Of a stretch of 64,000 nt of DNA, positions 11,801 through 22,298 are shown piece by piece (the first letter of the stretch is position 1; every line of letters starts with the position of its first letter). The notes under the pieces are model-generated. The model was given only the letters and a program-made list of their open reading frames with translations, did not search any database and was not told the DNA's origin. The stretch comes from Budorcas taxicolor. Its lineage: Eukaryota; Chordata; Mammalia; Artiodactyla; Bovidae. The position numbers and the translations under genes were made by a program. The stretch covers positions 51,893,175 to 51,957,174 of the forward strand of contig NC_068934.1 of NCBI RefSeq assembly GCF_023091745.1. The letters run 5' to 3'.

Positions 11801-14800
11801 TTTTAACTCAGCAATTCTCTATTCATATCACTTTTACACCCATCATTGCATTTTCAATGACTATATTTTCCAGTAGACAGAAAGGGAAGTTGTCTATCTT
11901 GTCCTCTGTTGGGGGCCTCACAATGCCTACCACTGTGTGACAACTGAACAGTTTGTTGTTGTTGAAGGTCCTGAGATCTGCCATGCAGGAGGAGCTGGAG
12001 GCAGCACAGATCAAGCCTTCTGTGTTTGACTTGTTCCGCACACCCAACCTGCGTAAAAGGATCTGTCTCCTGTCCTTTGTGAGGTGGGCTTCACACAGTG
12101 CATGAGAGATGTTAAAATAGTGGAGACATGAATCTACTCCTTATCAAAAGAGCAACATGGTGGGAACAGATCTGAGATAAAACAGAGAAAAAGCCATAAT
12201 GATAACTGTCGTGTTGTATAGTCAAAGGGTTATGAAAAGACTGACCCAGAGCTAGGTATACAACATAGAGTTCTGTTTATCATATCACCCTACCAAGTTC
12301 ATCACTGGAAACTGAGGCTAAGAACTTCCAATGTTCTCATGATACAGTGTTGGCTTTAACTCTCTTCACTTGTTTGTTTTCATTTTAATTAAGGTAAGAT
12401 TACAAACCATAAAATGAAGAATACATAGCCTGATGAATATTTCCATATGTAAATATGCAACCATCACCCAGATAAAGATACAGAAAAACTCTAAATCCCT
12501 GGAAGGTTCCATCATGTGTCCTCCACAAAAATACTCCAAATCCTCCTCCAAAACTTAACAATAATTAGGAGCTCCAAATATATAACTATCTTATAATTTT
12601 AAAATCATCACTGTATGAGGAAATATTTCATAAAACCTATCATGTTTTTATACTTTAGAACCAACTACTGGCTGCTTGGTTAATAGTTATGATCATCATT
12701 TGTAAGACAAAGGCTCTAAACCTTATGGTAAATGTTGTTCATCTTTGTTCACCACAGATTTGCAAACTTCATGTCATTTTTTGGTCTGATTCTCCACCTC
12801 CAGTATATGGGAAACAATGTTTTCCTGTTTCAAGTTCTTTTTGGCGCAGTCAACCTCCCAGCCAATTATGTTGCTTTTTTGGCACTGAATCACCTGGGCC
12901 GTCAAGTAAGCCAGACACTCTTCCTGTTTCTTCTTGGAATCTCCATTCTGGCCATCACATTTGTGCCTCAAGGTGAGAAAAGAGCACAGGTTGAAATAAG
13001 AAAATGTCTTACCCCAGGTATTTGAAGACAGAATCTGAAGCCAGTAGGAAGTGAAGGCTAGGTTCTAAGGATTCTCCAAAACCAGTCTGAGGATTTAGGA
13101 TAGATTCTGCCATTAAGTGGCTGCAAAATAGTTCAGACAGTTCAGACAACTAGTTGTCTTCATCATATCTGACATGTGTTTGGTAATTGGTACCTGGGAC
13201 AGCAATTGATTACTTACCCTTTGGCCAATCACACTTGTAACTGTAAATGGTAATATTATGTCATATATCAAATTGTATCTCATGTGAGGACACAATACTG
13301 CCACTTTCTCTGTTTGGTCTCTTTCCTATTATGACAGTGTCAGTGACACTTTACTACCTGACTCTATGTATCCACTCATGTGTCCGGAATTAGGTCACCA
13401 TAACTTCAACCTGGTTCTAGGTTGTCATCTTGACTCCAAGGTATTTTTAATCCCTTCCCTTCAAGCATAGTAGATGTGTAGAATAGGGGAAAATTCATTA
13501 AGCTGTTAAGAGCCTCTCTTAAAATCCATGTTACTAAGTTGAATGACCATATGCAATGAATAGGGGAAGCCAGATGGTCACCATGCTTCAGGTAACTTCC
13601 AGTGTACTGGTGTTTATACAGGATCCCATCTTGAATATCAGCATCAATGCAAATTTGCTGCCTTTCAACAGAGCCCACTCAAATGTTGTAACACTTTCAT
13701 GATTTTTTTTTTAATGGGATAGAAAACTGACTGTCTGAAACATCTTTTCAGAGGTTTCCAAAGTCTATTTTCCCCCTAAAACAGGTCCTTATTCTTGAAT
13801 CTTAAAATATTATTCTAGATCAAGATATTTTCCAGCTTATCTGTTAACATGAGCCCATTCTTTTATGATTCTCTACTGCATTACTAGCCCTATGGCAATA
13901 TTGTGTAAACACATGAGTTTTAAAGGATATTGATGAGTCTTAACATCTGTCAATAATTGCTCATATGATAGTCCTATGTTATACATGAAAGACAGAGGAG
14001 ACACTGGCCAGAATAAATGAAAGCAAACCCTTTCTGGGATTTTGTTCCCCCCTCTATCTTTAGGAAACTTCTAAAATCTCTGGTATGCAGATACAGTTGA
14101 TTCAAATACTCAGGTTTTTAAATTCTCATTTAGGCTGTAATATACAGATAAGTCACATTCCTCAGCTATTAATCTCTGCACATTCTCCACTCCATGCATT
14201 TTCTCTACTATGTATTTTCCAGGCAAGAGTGCTGGAGTGGATTGCCATTTCCTACTCCAGGGGACCTTCCCAACCCAGGAATCGAACCCGGGTCTCCCGC
14301 TTTGCAGGCAGACGCTTTACCGTCTGAGCCACCAGGGAAGCCCACTGTGTATTTAACACATGCAAATGTTTCCAACTATGTCTTTTTCACTTATAATTTG
14401 GGAGATGTTGATTTCTTCAGCTCAGATTTCCTGAGTCTCACTCATCTTCTCCTCCAGAAATGCAGACCCTGCGTATGGCTGTGTCAACTTTGGGAATAGC
14501 GGTTTCTTCTATGACGCTCATGTGTTCTTTTGTCCATGGAAATGAACTAATCCCCACCGTTCTCAGGTACACAAGCTCATGGAAGCTCTAGCAGAGTCAA
14601 AACAGACCTTTCCCAGCTAATTAAGACTTATAGAAGGAAGAAAACTAATCTGAATCATTATCAAAAGCATTGATTGTAGTAGTATTAATAATAAAAATTA
14701 GAGCCAAAATTTTAATCAAATTCTCAATTTTGTTAGGCATGTTAAGCCCTTTAATGTATCATCTCCCTTAATCTACTGAGCCATTAAGGTGCTGTGGGAA

Positions 14801-16406
14801 AGAGTATTTTTAAATAACAAAGACTTTTTAAAAAACACGTGCACTTGAAAAAATTTGTGGGCAAATAAGAGTATATTTTAAATGTAAAAGTACATCATTA
14901 GTCTTCATGTATCTAAATACTGCTGTGATGTCTCCCATGCCTGTACGCATGCTAAGTTGCTTCAGTCATGCCTGACTCTTTGTGACCCTATGGACTGTAG
15001 TCCACCAGGCTGCTTTGTCCAAAGGATTCTCCAAGGAAGAATACTGATGGGTTGCCATGCCCTCCTCCAGGGGATCTTCCCAACTCAGGAATTGAACCTG
15101 AGTCCTTTACACCGGCAGGTTCTTTACCTCTAATTCCACCTAGGAACCCCATGTGGTCTCCCGTAATCAAAGCAAAATAATAAATCTCATATTACATGTA
15201 TGGATTTATACCAGATTATCTTTGTATTGTTGTTTTCACTCCAAGGGTAACAGCTTCAGGACTCTTGGGAATTGCTTCTAATATTGGGGCAGCCCTGGCT
15301 CCCCTCTTGATGATCTTAACAGTGTATTCCTCCCACCTGCCTTGGATCATCTATGGAGTCTGCTGCATCCTTGGTGGCCTTGTTGTCCCACTTCTACCTG
15401 AAACCAAGAATAAGCCTCTACCTGACTCCATTCAGGATGTGGAAAAGGAGTGAGTAAACCCCTGGTTGTCCCTTAGAGTTGCTATGTGATACAGGTCTGT
15501 GCTAAGAAGGCCAAGGCATCATACAAGGTCATTGTCACCAGGGGAAGGCTTATATCTAGATGTCTCTAGGTGGTCAGTGCCTTCACTTTAGCTACAGCCT
15601 CATCCCTCCCCACAGTGACCTCAGACTCCCCCAAGACTCCCTGGATCACCCAGACTAGCACCAGTAGGCACCAGTAGGTTTAGTGATGAAGAAGTCAAAA
15701 TTAGGTGCCCTACTGTAACATAAACAATCCCTGAAGGTGTTTTACAAACATGCACAGATTTAAACATCAGATTCTTGCCCCTCAGGCCCAGGCAGCCCTC
15801 AGCCCAGTGAGGGCAGTAAGCTCTCTGAGATTACTGGTGTCTGTAGCTCTGTGACCTGCCCTGATCACTAAAGCAGGTCCCTAAGGGAGACCAAGGAGAG
15901 GGCAGGAGCCCCTCCTCTATCTAAGATGACAATATATCTTAGGAGAAGGAGTCATGTTGTGCTGCCTGTGAGATTCAGACCATCTGATTTTCACTAGGAA
16001 TGAAAGTGTTGAAAAAGAGATGAGAAGGATGGTAATTACTGGTATTTTTAAAAGATCAAGAATTTGAAAGGATTTTGAAACTTCTGTATACTTCCTTTGC
16101 CTCTTCCAAAGACCCAGTTAGCCATCACCTTGGTTTCCAATATCAAAGCTGCCTTCCCAGATCCTGTCCTGGGAGCATGGCTTTTTTCTTCACAAAACTT
16201 ACTCAGATCCTCAGGACAGGTGTCAGTGTTTTGATCAATACTCACAGACCAACACAATCCATTTTCTCTAAAGAATTAAGGCATAGGTGCCTTTTCCATG
16301 TTTTTTAATCTTGTTCTTTTGTTGTTTTCATTGTATTTGCTCTAGGAGAAAAGACTCAAGAAAAGCAAAGCCGGACGGTACTTTCATGAAAGTGACACAA
16401 TTTTAA
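2671..16406 (+). CDS. SLC22A9-like: Gene A: SLC22A-family organic anion transporter (SLC22A9/10/24/25-like), exons 3-10
   Basis: Eight exons spliced at GT-AG sites (2671-2825, 2929-3097, 4386-4509, 11968-12083, 12758-12972, 14458-14566, 15246-15449, 16346-16406) make one open frame of 1153 nt. Adding exons 1-2 of the lengths seen in gene B (402+104) gives 552 residues, the usual size of this family. Motifs visible: FGRR at the TM2-TM3 loop, ESARWL and KELKKAAHRNGRKN in the large loop after TM6, LNHLGR after TM8 and PETKNKPLPDSIQD after TM12; the C-terminus is KVTQF, as I recall for human SLC22A9. From family knowledge it is a plasma-membrane facilitator for organic anions such as steroid conjugates in liver or kidney; substrate cannot be read from sequence. 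All splice sites and frames are intact, so it looks functional. Which human paralogue it matches best is uncertain. Confidence 0.9.
2929..3097 (+). CDS. SLC22A9-like: Gene A exon 4
   Basis: 169 nt. Acceptor TTTTCTTTCAG, donor GTATAA at 3098. Encodes (I)VEWTVPRFQVMGMTLS...LGGLAFAIRDWRTLQLV...SSR, which covers TM5 and TM6. The intron before it is only 103 nt, a spacing kept in gene B. Confidence 0.93.
3412..3620 (+). mobile_element. Bov-tA type SINE in intron 4 of gene A
   Basis: Plus-strand ruminant SINE: GGGATTCCCTGGTGGCTCAG at the start, then TGCAATGCAAGAGACCCGGG, CCACTCCAGTATTTTTGCC and the AAAGAGTTGGGCACGACT end. The tRNA-like A and B boxes lie in the first ~75 bases. Confidence 0.9.
3928..4230 (-). 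mobile_element. BOV-A2 dimeric SINE, upstream of exon 5 of gene A
   Basis: Two BovA monomers head to tail on the reverse strand: the first runs from AGTCGCTCAGTCATGTCTG to GGGAAGCCCGAG, the second repeats ATACTGGAGTGGGTAGGCTA and CTTCCCAACCCAGGAATC. A matching copy in the same orientation lies downstream of exon 5. Confidence 0.88.
4386..4509 (+). CDS. SLC22A9-like: Gene A exon 5
   Basis: 124 nt. Acceptor CTTTGGTCAG, donor GTGAAC at 4510. Encodes the intracellular loop after TM6: WLAESARWLIITNRPEEG..., containing the SLC22 ESxRW signature (family consensus ESPRW; here ESARW). Confidence 0.93.
4784..4811 (+). repeat. (AAAAC)n microsatellite
   Basis: About five AAAAC units in intron 5 of gene A. 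Likely length-polymorphic; no coding role. Confidence 0.8.
4905..5215 (-). mobile_element. BOV-A2 dimeric SINE, downstream of exon 5 of gene A
   Basis: Reverse-strand dimer with the same landmarks as the copy at 3928-4230 (GTGTCCGACTCTTTGAGACC, CTTCCCAACCCAGGGATTG, CCAGGGAAGCCCAAGAATAC). Both are in the same orientation and bracket exon 5. Confidence 0.88.
6380..6900 (-). mobile_element. BovB 3' fragment, itself split by an L1 tail
   Basis: Reverse-strand BovB 3' end (CAGTTGCAAAGTCATGTCC ... CACATCAGGTGGCCAAAGTA ... CATACATGACTACTGG). A ruminant L1 tail at about 6660-6750 (TTTACAATACTGTATTGG, GCCATACATTGACATGAATC) interrupts it, which gives the order old L1, then BovB, then young L1 tail. 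Confidence 0.85.
7216..7312 (-). mobile_element. Short ruminant L1 3' tail
   Basis: TTTTAATTGGAGGATAATTT through CATACATTGACATGAGTCAC is the reverse complement of the last ~90 bases of ruminant L1. It is inserted in the old L1. Confidence 0.75.
8995..9112 (+). mobile_element. Short ruminant L1 3' tail
   Basis: GGTGGATTCATGTTGATGTA, GGCAAAACCAATACAATATT and the AATTAAAATAAATAAATTT tail: a heavily truncated plus-strand L1. Confidence 0.8.
9115..9309 (+). mobile_element. Old L1 ORF2 piece, inverted copy of 8440-8640
   Basis: Encodes degraded L1 RT-region sequence on the plus strand. It is the reverse complement of the segment near 8440-8640, which is in the other orientation; see findings. Confidence 0.7.
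9312..9660 (+). mobile_element. BovB 3' fragment
   Basis: Plus-strand BovB C-terminal end and tail. It reads LRVPWTARRSNQ-type codons at 9341 onward, then LKLHYFGHLMQRADSSEKTL, and ends with ACTGAGTGACTGAACAACAG. Confidence 0.88.
9661..10030. other. Intron 5 of gene A, no recognised repeat
   Basis: AT-rich sequence with no open frame of note and no repeat family I can name. Confidence 0.5.
10031..10812 (+). mobile_element. BovB, internally deleted
   Basis: Starts in the RT region (CCAACATCTGCTGGATCATT, then the FCFIDYAKAFDCVDHNK equivalent). At about 10200 it jumps to SDFILGGSKITANGDCSHEI, so the YADD catalytic segment is missing. Ends in GACTGAGTGACTGAACTGAA. Confidence 0.88.
10813..11185. 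other. Intron 5 of gene A, no recognised repeat
   Basis: No credible coding frame or named repeat seen here. Confidence 0.45.
11186..11325 (-). mobile_element. Short BovB/BovA 3'-end fragment
   Basis: GCTGTTCGGTCACTAAGTCG, ACTCCATGGACTGTGGCA and TCTTGGAGTTTCTCAAATTC match the 3' end shared by BovB and its SINEs, reverse strand. Confidence 0.75.
11326..11967. other. 3' part of intron 5, conserved with gene B
   Basis: No repeat recognised. The segment from about 11440 to the exon matches 61530-62032 of gene B (for example GGCACAACATGC, AAAGGGAAGT and CCTCTGTTGGG in the same order), which shows that the duplication included introns. Confidence 0.7.
11968..12083 (+). CDS. SLC22A9-like: Gene A exon 6
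   Basis: 116 nt. Acceptor GTTGTTGTTGAAG, a weak pyrimidine tract rich in G but with the AG intact; donor GTGGGC at 12084. Encodes VLRSAMQEELEAAQ..., then LFRTPNLRKRICLLSFVR, the end of the large loop and the start of TM7. Confidence 0.93.
12084..12757. other. Intron 6 of gene A
   Basis: About 670 bases. The middle part (12380-12560) looks like a very old LINE remnant and is shared with intron 6 of gene B (62450-62600, for example CACCCAGATAAAG against CACCCAGATCAAG). No gene is seen. Confidence 0.55.
12758..12972 (+). CDS. SLC22A9-like: Gene A exon 7
   Basis: 215 nt. Acceptor TTCACCACAG, donor GTGAGA at 12973. Encodes FANFMSFFGLILHLQYMGNN..., LFGAVNLPANYVAF, LNHLGRQVSQTLF and ISILAITFVPQ: TM7-TM9. 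The usual LNHxGRR motif reads GRQ here, while gene B keeps GRR. Confidence 0.93.
12973..14205. other. Intron 7 of gene A, mostly unique
   Basis: No recognised repeat or coding frame. A short T run lies at about 13704-13714. Confidence 0.5.
14212..14343 (-). mobile_element. Truncated Bov-tA SINE
   Basis: Reverse strand. CCAGGCAAGAGTGCTGGAG through CTGAGCCACCAGGGAAGCCC is the tRNA-related half of the SINE. A TGTATTT-like repeat on both sides may be its target duplication. Confidence 0.87.
14458..14566 (+). CDS. SLC22A9-like: Gene A exon 8
   Basis: 109 nt. Acceptor CTTCTCCTCCAG, donor GTACAC at 14567. Encodes (E)MQTLRMAVSTLGIAVSSM..., then HGNELIPTVLR: TM10 and the loop leading to TM11. Confidence 0.93.
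14946..15152 (-). mobile_element. Bov-tA type SINE in intron 8 of gene A
   Basis: Reverse strand: GCTAAGTTGCTTCAGTCATG, ACTCTTTGTGACCCTATGGA, GGGGATCTTCCCAACTCAGG, ending near CCACCTAGGAACCCC. Confidence 0.88.
15246..15449 (+). CDS. SLC22A9-like: Gene A exon 9
   Basis: 204 nt. Acceptor TTTTCACTCCAAG, donor GTGAGT at 15450. Encodes VTASGLLGIASNIGAALAPL..., LPWIIYGVCCILGG and PLLPETKNKPLPDSIQDVEK: TM11, TM12 and the start of the cytoplasmic tail. Most of this exon family starts RA; here it starts RV. Confidence 0.92.
15450..16345. other. Intron 9 of gene A
   Basis: About 900 bases with no recognised repeat and no coding frame. GC content in 15480-15900 is higher than around it. Confidence 0.5.
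16346..16406 (+). CDS. SLC22A9-like: Gene A exon 10 (last coding exon)
   Basis: 61 nt to the stop. Acceptor TTTGCTCTAG; completes a Glu codon, then RKDSRKAKPDGTFMKVTQF and TAA at 16404-16406. The basic, hydrophilic tail fits the cytoplasmic C-terminus of this family; its last residues TQF resemble a C-terminal PDZ-type ligand, which is an inference. Confidence 0.9.
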
Positions 16407-16500
16407 GGAATTCCATTCCAAGCACTATCTGCTAATCAAAGAGCAAGATAAAAAAGAAAAATTGGGGTCATTCCCAAATATTGGTAAAATTTGGAAAACA

Positions 16501-16510
16501 AATAAATAAA
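16501..16510 (+). terminator. Poly(A) signal of gene A
   Basis: Two overlapping AATAAA hexamers (AATAAATAAA) 95 bases after the stop codon. This implies a 3' UTR of roughly 110-130 nt. Confidence 0.65.
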
Positions 16511-18180
16511 AAGATGTAATAGGAAAATGGACCTCATTTACAATTGCAGTTCTAAATAACTACATACAAAATGCCTATGACTGATCATAATATGAAGTTT
16601 AAGGAAAGTCATGATGCTTTTAAAGGAATCATAATAAAACATGTATGTTTCTGGATAGAGAGACAAAACAGCATTAAAAACCATTGATTCTGTTCCAATT
16701 AATGGCACAGTCATTGATGGAATAATTATTAGGGGAACAACTTGAAAAATAGTTACAAATTTATCTACAGGTTTATAATAGGCAAGATTCAAAAAATGAA
16801 GTTAATGGAGGGAAGGTGGTGCAAGTATTTGAGGCAGTACATGCTGAAATGAAATGCAGATGCATTTATAACTCAAAAGACATCCAGAATAGGCTTGTGG
16901 CATGTAGAACACTTGAAATTTGGAAACTGGGACAGCATAAATCACTGATGGAAATAAATGATTATGTAATAAGTATCATTAACTTTGGAAATAAATGACT
17001 AATAATTTGAAAAAGTACTCCACATGTTTAAAATGATGAATGGAACAATTAAGTCACATTATTCAATAGAAAATGTGGGTACAAAATCTCAGGATTAAGA
17101 AAACTTTCTGATTAGTAAAAACAAATACCAGCAGTTTAAATATAGGTATATTTGACTAAATACTCATTTAAAACCTCTATTGGACAAAACTCTAAAAACT
17201 TATGGGATAAATCTAGAAAAATATTAATATTCACCAAAATGATAAAGTACCTTTATGATATTTTATTTTCTTTATCAGTTTCTATATTCTAAGTTTTAAA
17301 AGGATAATGCAATATTTTAAAATATTGTGCAGTCATCAAAAATAAACTGGAAAAAGACCAAATAATAATTTTCAAAATGATTACTTATTAATATGTGGGA
17401 TACTAATAATCATTGAAAGAATATGTAATTCAATATTAGATGGTCAAAAGGCATATACTTTTCAAAAGAAAAAACCCTATGACTAATAAATTTATGAAAA
17501 TGTACAAAACCACTGGAATTTAAAGACACACAAACTAAATAAAATACCAACTTTTATTTTCCAAAAGAATGTAAATGAAAATTTGTAAATTGATGGTTGA
17601 ATTAGAAAATAACATATGCCATACAGTTGTGTAAAACAGAATTGTGTCATTATAAGTAGCTTTAAAAATATTTCATTGATTCAGCAATAATTTATTCGGC
17701 ATGTAAGTCATTAAGCAGTGTGCTAGGAATCTTGGATACACAGACGAAATGAAAAAAAATTAGATATTAGCAGATATTAATCTACATGTGACAGATATTA
17801 GTCCATGTGTACTGGTGTGGCATCTTATTTTTATTTTATATGATCAAAAAAGATTTATTTTAAAGTCCTCATTCCCTCCAGGCTGGTGAAAATTGCAAAT
17901 CAGTTACTTTGGGAAGTTATTTCCATAAGTCTTCCACACCAGGGCTATTTAGCTTCTAGGAGTATATTCAGTGGCAAGGTGATAAGGTGATTACAAGGAG
18001 GATTGCACTGGTTATCAGTCGTCTGTTCAAAGAGATTACCAGGTTACTACTGGCCCAAGGGACACTCGGGTGCAGCAACTTTACCATTCACACCATAATG
18101 AGATGTTGGAATCTGGGGCTTCTCATCTGACAGCTTAGCTTCTTATACAGATATAGACATAGGAGTCTTCTGTTTCCATG
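16511..18180. other. Spacer between genes A and B, AT-rich
   Basis: AT-rich sequence without a credible gene. The stretch 17830-18180 is less AT-rich and repeat-like, but I cannot name the family. Confidence 0.45.
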
Positions 18181-18226
18181 CAAAGAGTCGGGCACGATTG
18201 AGTGATGTTACTTCACTTCACTTCAC
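18180..18226 (+). mobile_element. Bov-tA SINE 3' remnant
   Basis: GCAAAGAGTCGGGCACGATT followed by GAGTGATGTTACTTCACTTC: only the tail of the SINE. Confidence 0.7.
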
Positions 18227-18329
18227 CCCTTAATAGAGACCCTTCAACCATACCCTTCTAAGCCAGGAGGCTGTATATAATTTTTGACAATTTTTGTTTG
18301 TTTGTTTCATTTTGTTTTTTTGTATTTTT

Positions 18330-18405
18330 TTAATCTTTTTTTTTTAAATATAAATTTATTTATTTTAATTGGAGGCTATTTACTTTACAATATTGTATTG
18401 GTTTT
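18330..18405 (-). mobile_element. Short ruminant L1 3' tail
   Basis: AAATATAAATTTATTTATTT, TAATTGGAGGCTATTTAC and AATATTGTATTGGTTTTGC: reverse-strand L1 end. Confidence 0.7.
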
Positions 18406-19300
18406 GCATTTTATTTATTTTAATTGGCTATTTTTATATAAAACATGAGTCTATTAATTATTGAGAAATAGCATCATGAAGTCTAGTCAAAAGTTCTTAA
18501 ACAGGCATGGTACATAAAGCCAGTGCAGATATAATAGGACAGCAGATGATTTATGTAAAGACATGGCAGGGAAATCTCTGCTGAAAGAGGTTTCCACCAG
18601 TATCCTTGCTAACAAGTTATTGACTCTTTATTTTCTCAAAGTTATTGAATGGAATATAGTCTTGTGATGGACCTAAGAAAAGGAAATATGTGAAAACTAG
18701 AGAGCTGGTCTGTGTCACCACTCATGCAGTTTAGTAAAGCTGGGGTTGGTTGGTTGGTTGGTTGATTTTTCACCATCCCATGGACACATAATCTTTCTTT
18801 CCAGAAGACTCAGAGACATTAGTTGAGCCTTGTTCCCTTTGTTCAGAGTCCATGAGCTGCTGTTGATCACATGACAGAGGTTAAGAGGCTAAGTCACCAT
18901 TAGCCATTGTCTGCACAGCATGCTCTGTAGGAGCTAAAAACTCTTATATGAGGATATCTCAACTACAGAGCTGCCATTTGTCATCTGTCAATGTTTTACC
19001 TCCTAGATATAGTGTTTATTGTTTCACTTTAGATAACCTGTGGTAATAATAAAAAAAACATATCATCCCTCTGGGCAAGATAGATGGGCCACAACAAGAG
19101 TATGACTTAATGCATACATCTATTCTTTGGGTCCTTGGTTAAGGGGATGTACATCCTTCAGTGTTACACCTATTGACATCCTTTACAACAACCAGAGTAC
19201 TACACATATGTAATACATCTAGTGTCACAACACATTCAGCAGTATCAATCACTACTACTTGATGGCCCAAAAGTTCCAACCCACAAAATTACATTAGCAA
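18406..19300. other. Spacer between genes A and B
   Basis: No gene or named repeat recognised. Contains a short (GGTT)n run at about 18747-18764. Confidence 0.45.
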
Positions 19301-19304
19301 CATC

Positions 19305-21190
19305 TTACCAAGATGGCAGAAAAAGAAGCCCTAGACCTTCCTTCCCCACAGATTTAACAACAAAATTACAAAATACTTCTCTGAGAAATCCAGAATCCAG
19401 TTAAAATATTCATGCACCCCAGATGAGCATGAAGCCAACATCATCAACCAGTAGGAAATTCCTAATACTATCCACCCTCTCTGATCAGAGCTCCTCTATA
19501 CACCTCACACTGAGGGGCATTTGACTAGAAATCACCAAATTCTCTCTTCTTTCTAGAGAAGAAATTAAAATATTGTAAGTTCAACTGATTTACACCAGGT
19601 ATCTGGAGAGATTATCATCTATATGAACAGGAACGGATGCCAGGTTGAAGAGGGTGTCTCTGAAAATGCAGACATAAACCTTGCACCAGGATATGCAATA
19701 CCATAAACAGACACTAGAAGGAGACCCAGCACAGTGATTTACCACAGCACCTGCTAGCCTCAATACTACAATGGGGAGAAGTCCTGAGTAAAAATCAGCC
19801 AGCTTCTTCAAACTGGAAATTAGACACAGAAGTCAGAGAGGACATATATCTAGAAAAGGCTTGAGAGGTCTCCAGAATCTCTAGCCAGGCTTTGTTAAAG
19901 TCCTCCCTGTATGAGACCAGATTACAGAGTTTGAAAGAGCTAGCTGATTCTTCAGATGTTAAATGGCATTGAAACATGTATACTATCATGTAAGAAACGA
20001 ATCACCAGTCTATGTACAATACAGGATACAGGATCCTTGGGGCTGGTGCACGGGGATGATTCAGAGAGGTGATATGGGGTGGCAGGTGGGAGGGAGGTTC
20101 AGGATTGGGAACTCGTGTACACCCGTGGCGGATTCATGTCAATGTATGGCAAAACCAATACAGTATTGTAAAGTAAAATAAAGTAAAAATAAAATTAAAA
20201 AAAATTTTTTAATCTCAATAAGAAAAATAACAAAATATTCAATGAAACAGGCAATCATGACACATTTAAATGAACCACTAAATCTCCAGAAACTGGACCT
20301 AAAAGAAATAGAAATACATGAATTGTCAAAAAATGTAAAATTACCATGATAAGAATGCTCAGTGACTTAAAGAGAGCACAGACAATGAAACAAAACTGGG
20401 GTTGGGGGAGAAATGTGTGAACAAAATGACACTATCAACAGAGGTGTAAACTGTGAATGAAAACCAGACAAATTCTGGAACTGAAAAATAGAAAAACTAA
20501 ATTGAAAATTTTATGGGAAGGACTAAACACCAGACTTGACCAGGCAGAAGACAGAATCAACCAACTCGAAGACCGAACTTTTGAAATCACTAAAGCAGAG
20601 GATCAAACAGAAGAACAAATAAAGAAAAATGAAGAGAGCTGAAAGGACTTATGGAACACATTCAAGTGGAACAACATGAACATTATGGGAGTCACAAAAT
20701 AGGAGAGAAAGGAGCAGAGAAGCAATCTGAAGAAATAATAGCCAAAAATTCCCAAGTCCAAGGAGACAAATAGAAAATCAAGTTGGGACTCCAATTGAGA
20801 TAGGTCTAAAGAGACCTATCCTGAGGGACATTATAAACATATCATCAAAAGCCACAAGCAAAGAGAGAATCTTGAAAGCAACAAGAGAGAAACAACTTGT
20901 TATGCACAAGACAGTGCCTCTTAGATTATCAGCAGGTTTTCAACCGAGATCTTGCAGTCTAGAAGGAAGTGGAATGATAAAAATCAATGAAAAATACACT
21001 GCGAATCAAGAATACTATATCCAGCAAAACTATCCTTTAAAAAAAAGAAGAAAGACTTTCCCAAACAAAAAATGAAGTTTATCATCACTGGATCAGGCCT
21101 ATATGAAATGCTTAAAGAAGTCCTACAAGTTAAAGCAAAGGGACAATAAGCAGCAACAGAAAACCATGTAAAAGTCTAAAATCCCTGACA
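19305..21190 (+). mobile_element. Old L1, 5' UTR and ORF1 region, interrupted
   Basis: AAGATGGCAGAAAAAGAAGC at 19310 resembles an L1 5' UTR start. From 20450 on, degraded ORF1 is readable: a coiled-coil stretch (NTRLDQAEDRINQLEDR) and later the C-terminal phrase KATREKQLVMHKT. Stops and frameshifts are frequent. A younger L1 tail (19963-20215) splits it. Confidence 0.7.
19963..20215 (+). mobile_element. 5'-truncated ruminant L1 3' UTR
   Basis: AATGGCATTGAAACATGTATAC... through the G-rich tract and CAGTATTGTAAAGTAAAATA tail, inserted in the old L1. Confidence 0.85.
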
Positions 21191-21194
21191 AAGT

Positions 21195-22150
21195 TAAATA
21201 TAGAAACAAATATAGAATCCTGTGGCTTGTATTGTAGATGAGTGTCTTTTCATTTGTTTGTATCTTCCTCAATTTCTTTCATTAATGTCTTTATTGTTGT
21301 CTAGTTTTTCAGTCATGTCCAACTCTTTGCAAACCCATAGACTGGTCCACCAGGTTTCTCTATCCATGAGATTTCCCAGGCAAGAATACTGGAACGGGTT
21401 GCCATTTCTTTTTTCCAGGGGATCTTCCCAACCTAGGGATTGAACATATGTCTCCTGCTTGACAAGCAGATTCTTTACCACTGAGCCACCTGGTAAGCCA
21501 GAGATTAGCATGATGTGATGTCTTATGTTTTCCAAATACAACTCTTTCACCTAGCTAAATTTTCTTTTGATGCAATGTTTAAGGTGATGTTTTCTTAATT
21601 TTTCTTTCTAACAGATTTTTAATTTATAGAAATGCAACAGATTTCCATATATTAATTTTGCATCCTACAACTTTACAAAATTAGTTTATCAGTTGTTCAG
21701 TTTTATAAATCATCACTTCAGGATTTTATATATAGTTTTATGTCATCTGCAAGTAGTGACAGTTTTACTGTGGCCTTTTCAGTAAGGATCCTTTGAATTA
21801 TTTTCTGTCTGTTTTCTATGGCCAGGACTTCCAATACTATGTTTAATAAAAGTGGCAAAAGTGAGTATCCTTTCTTGATCCCAGTCTTAAAATGTTTTCA
21901 ATATTTCACTAAGTATGATGATGGCTGTATGTTTATCATATATAACCTTTACTTATGTTCCTTTTCTACCCACTTAGTCAACTGTCTTTATCATAAATGG
22001 ATGTTGAATTTTGCCAAAAGATTTTTATGCATCTATGGACTTGATCATAAGATTTGATTTTTTTCTATTCTTCAATTTGTTAATGTTGCATATCACATGG
22101 ATTCATTTGTGACTATTGAACCATCTTTGCATCCTTGAGCTAAATCTCAC
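21195..22150 (-). mobile_element. Old L1 ORF2 fragment
   Basis: Reverse-strand L1 RT region, for example TCTGCAAGTAGTGACAGTTT (the ADD region) at about 21748 and the CCAGGACTTCCAATACTATG phrase at 21823. Degraded. The SINE at 21290-21498 is inserted in it. Confidence 0.7.
21290..21498 (-). mobile_element. Bov-tA type SINE
   Basis: Reverse strand: CAGTCATGTCCAACTCTTTG, GGCAAGAATACTGGAACGGG, GGGGATCTTCCCAACCTAGG, CCACTGAGCCACCTGG. Confidence 0.87.
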
Positions 22151-22159
22151 TTGACATGG

Positions 22160-22298
22160 TGTATATTTATTTTGAAGTCAACATGAATCTGCCACGGGTG
22201 CACATGTGTTCCCCATCCTGAACTCCCCTCCCACCTCCCTCCCCATCCCATCCCTCTGGGTCATCTCAGTGCACCAGCCCTGAGCACCCTGTATCATG
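22160..22298 (-). mobile_element. Ruminant L1 3' UTR fragment
   Basis: TCAACATGAATCTGCCACGG, CTCCCCTCCCACCTCCCTCC and CAGTGCACCAGCCCTGAGCA are the reverse complement of the ruminant L1 3' UTR, including its G-rich tract. Confidence 0.8.

Noticed and set aside
12689..12976. 95-codon frame overlapping exon 7 of gene A
   Set aside because: Out of frame with the transporter; the 12758 frame carries the family motifs and correct splice phases.
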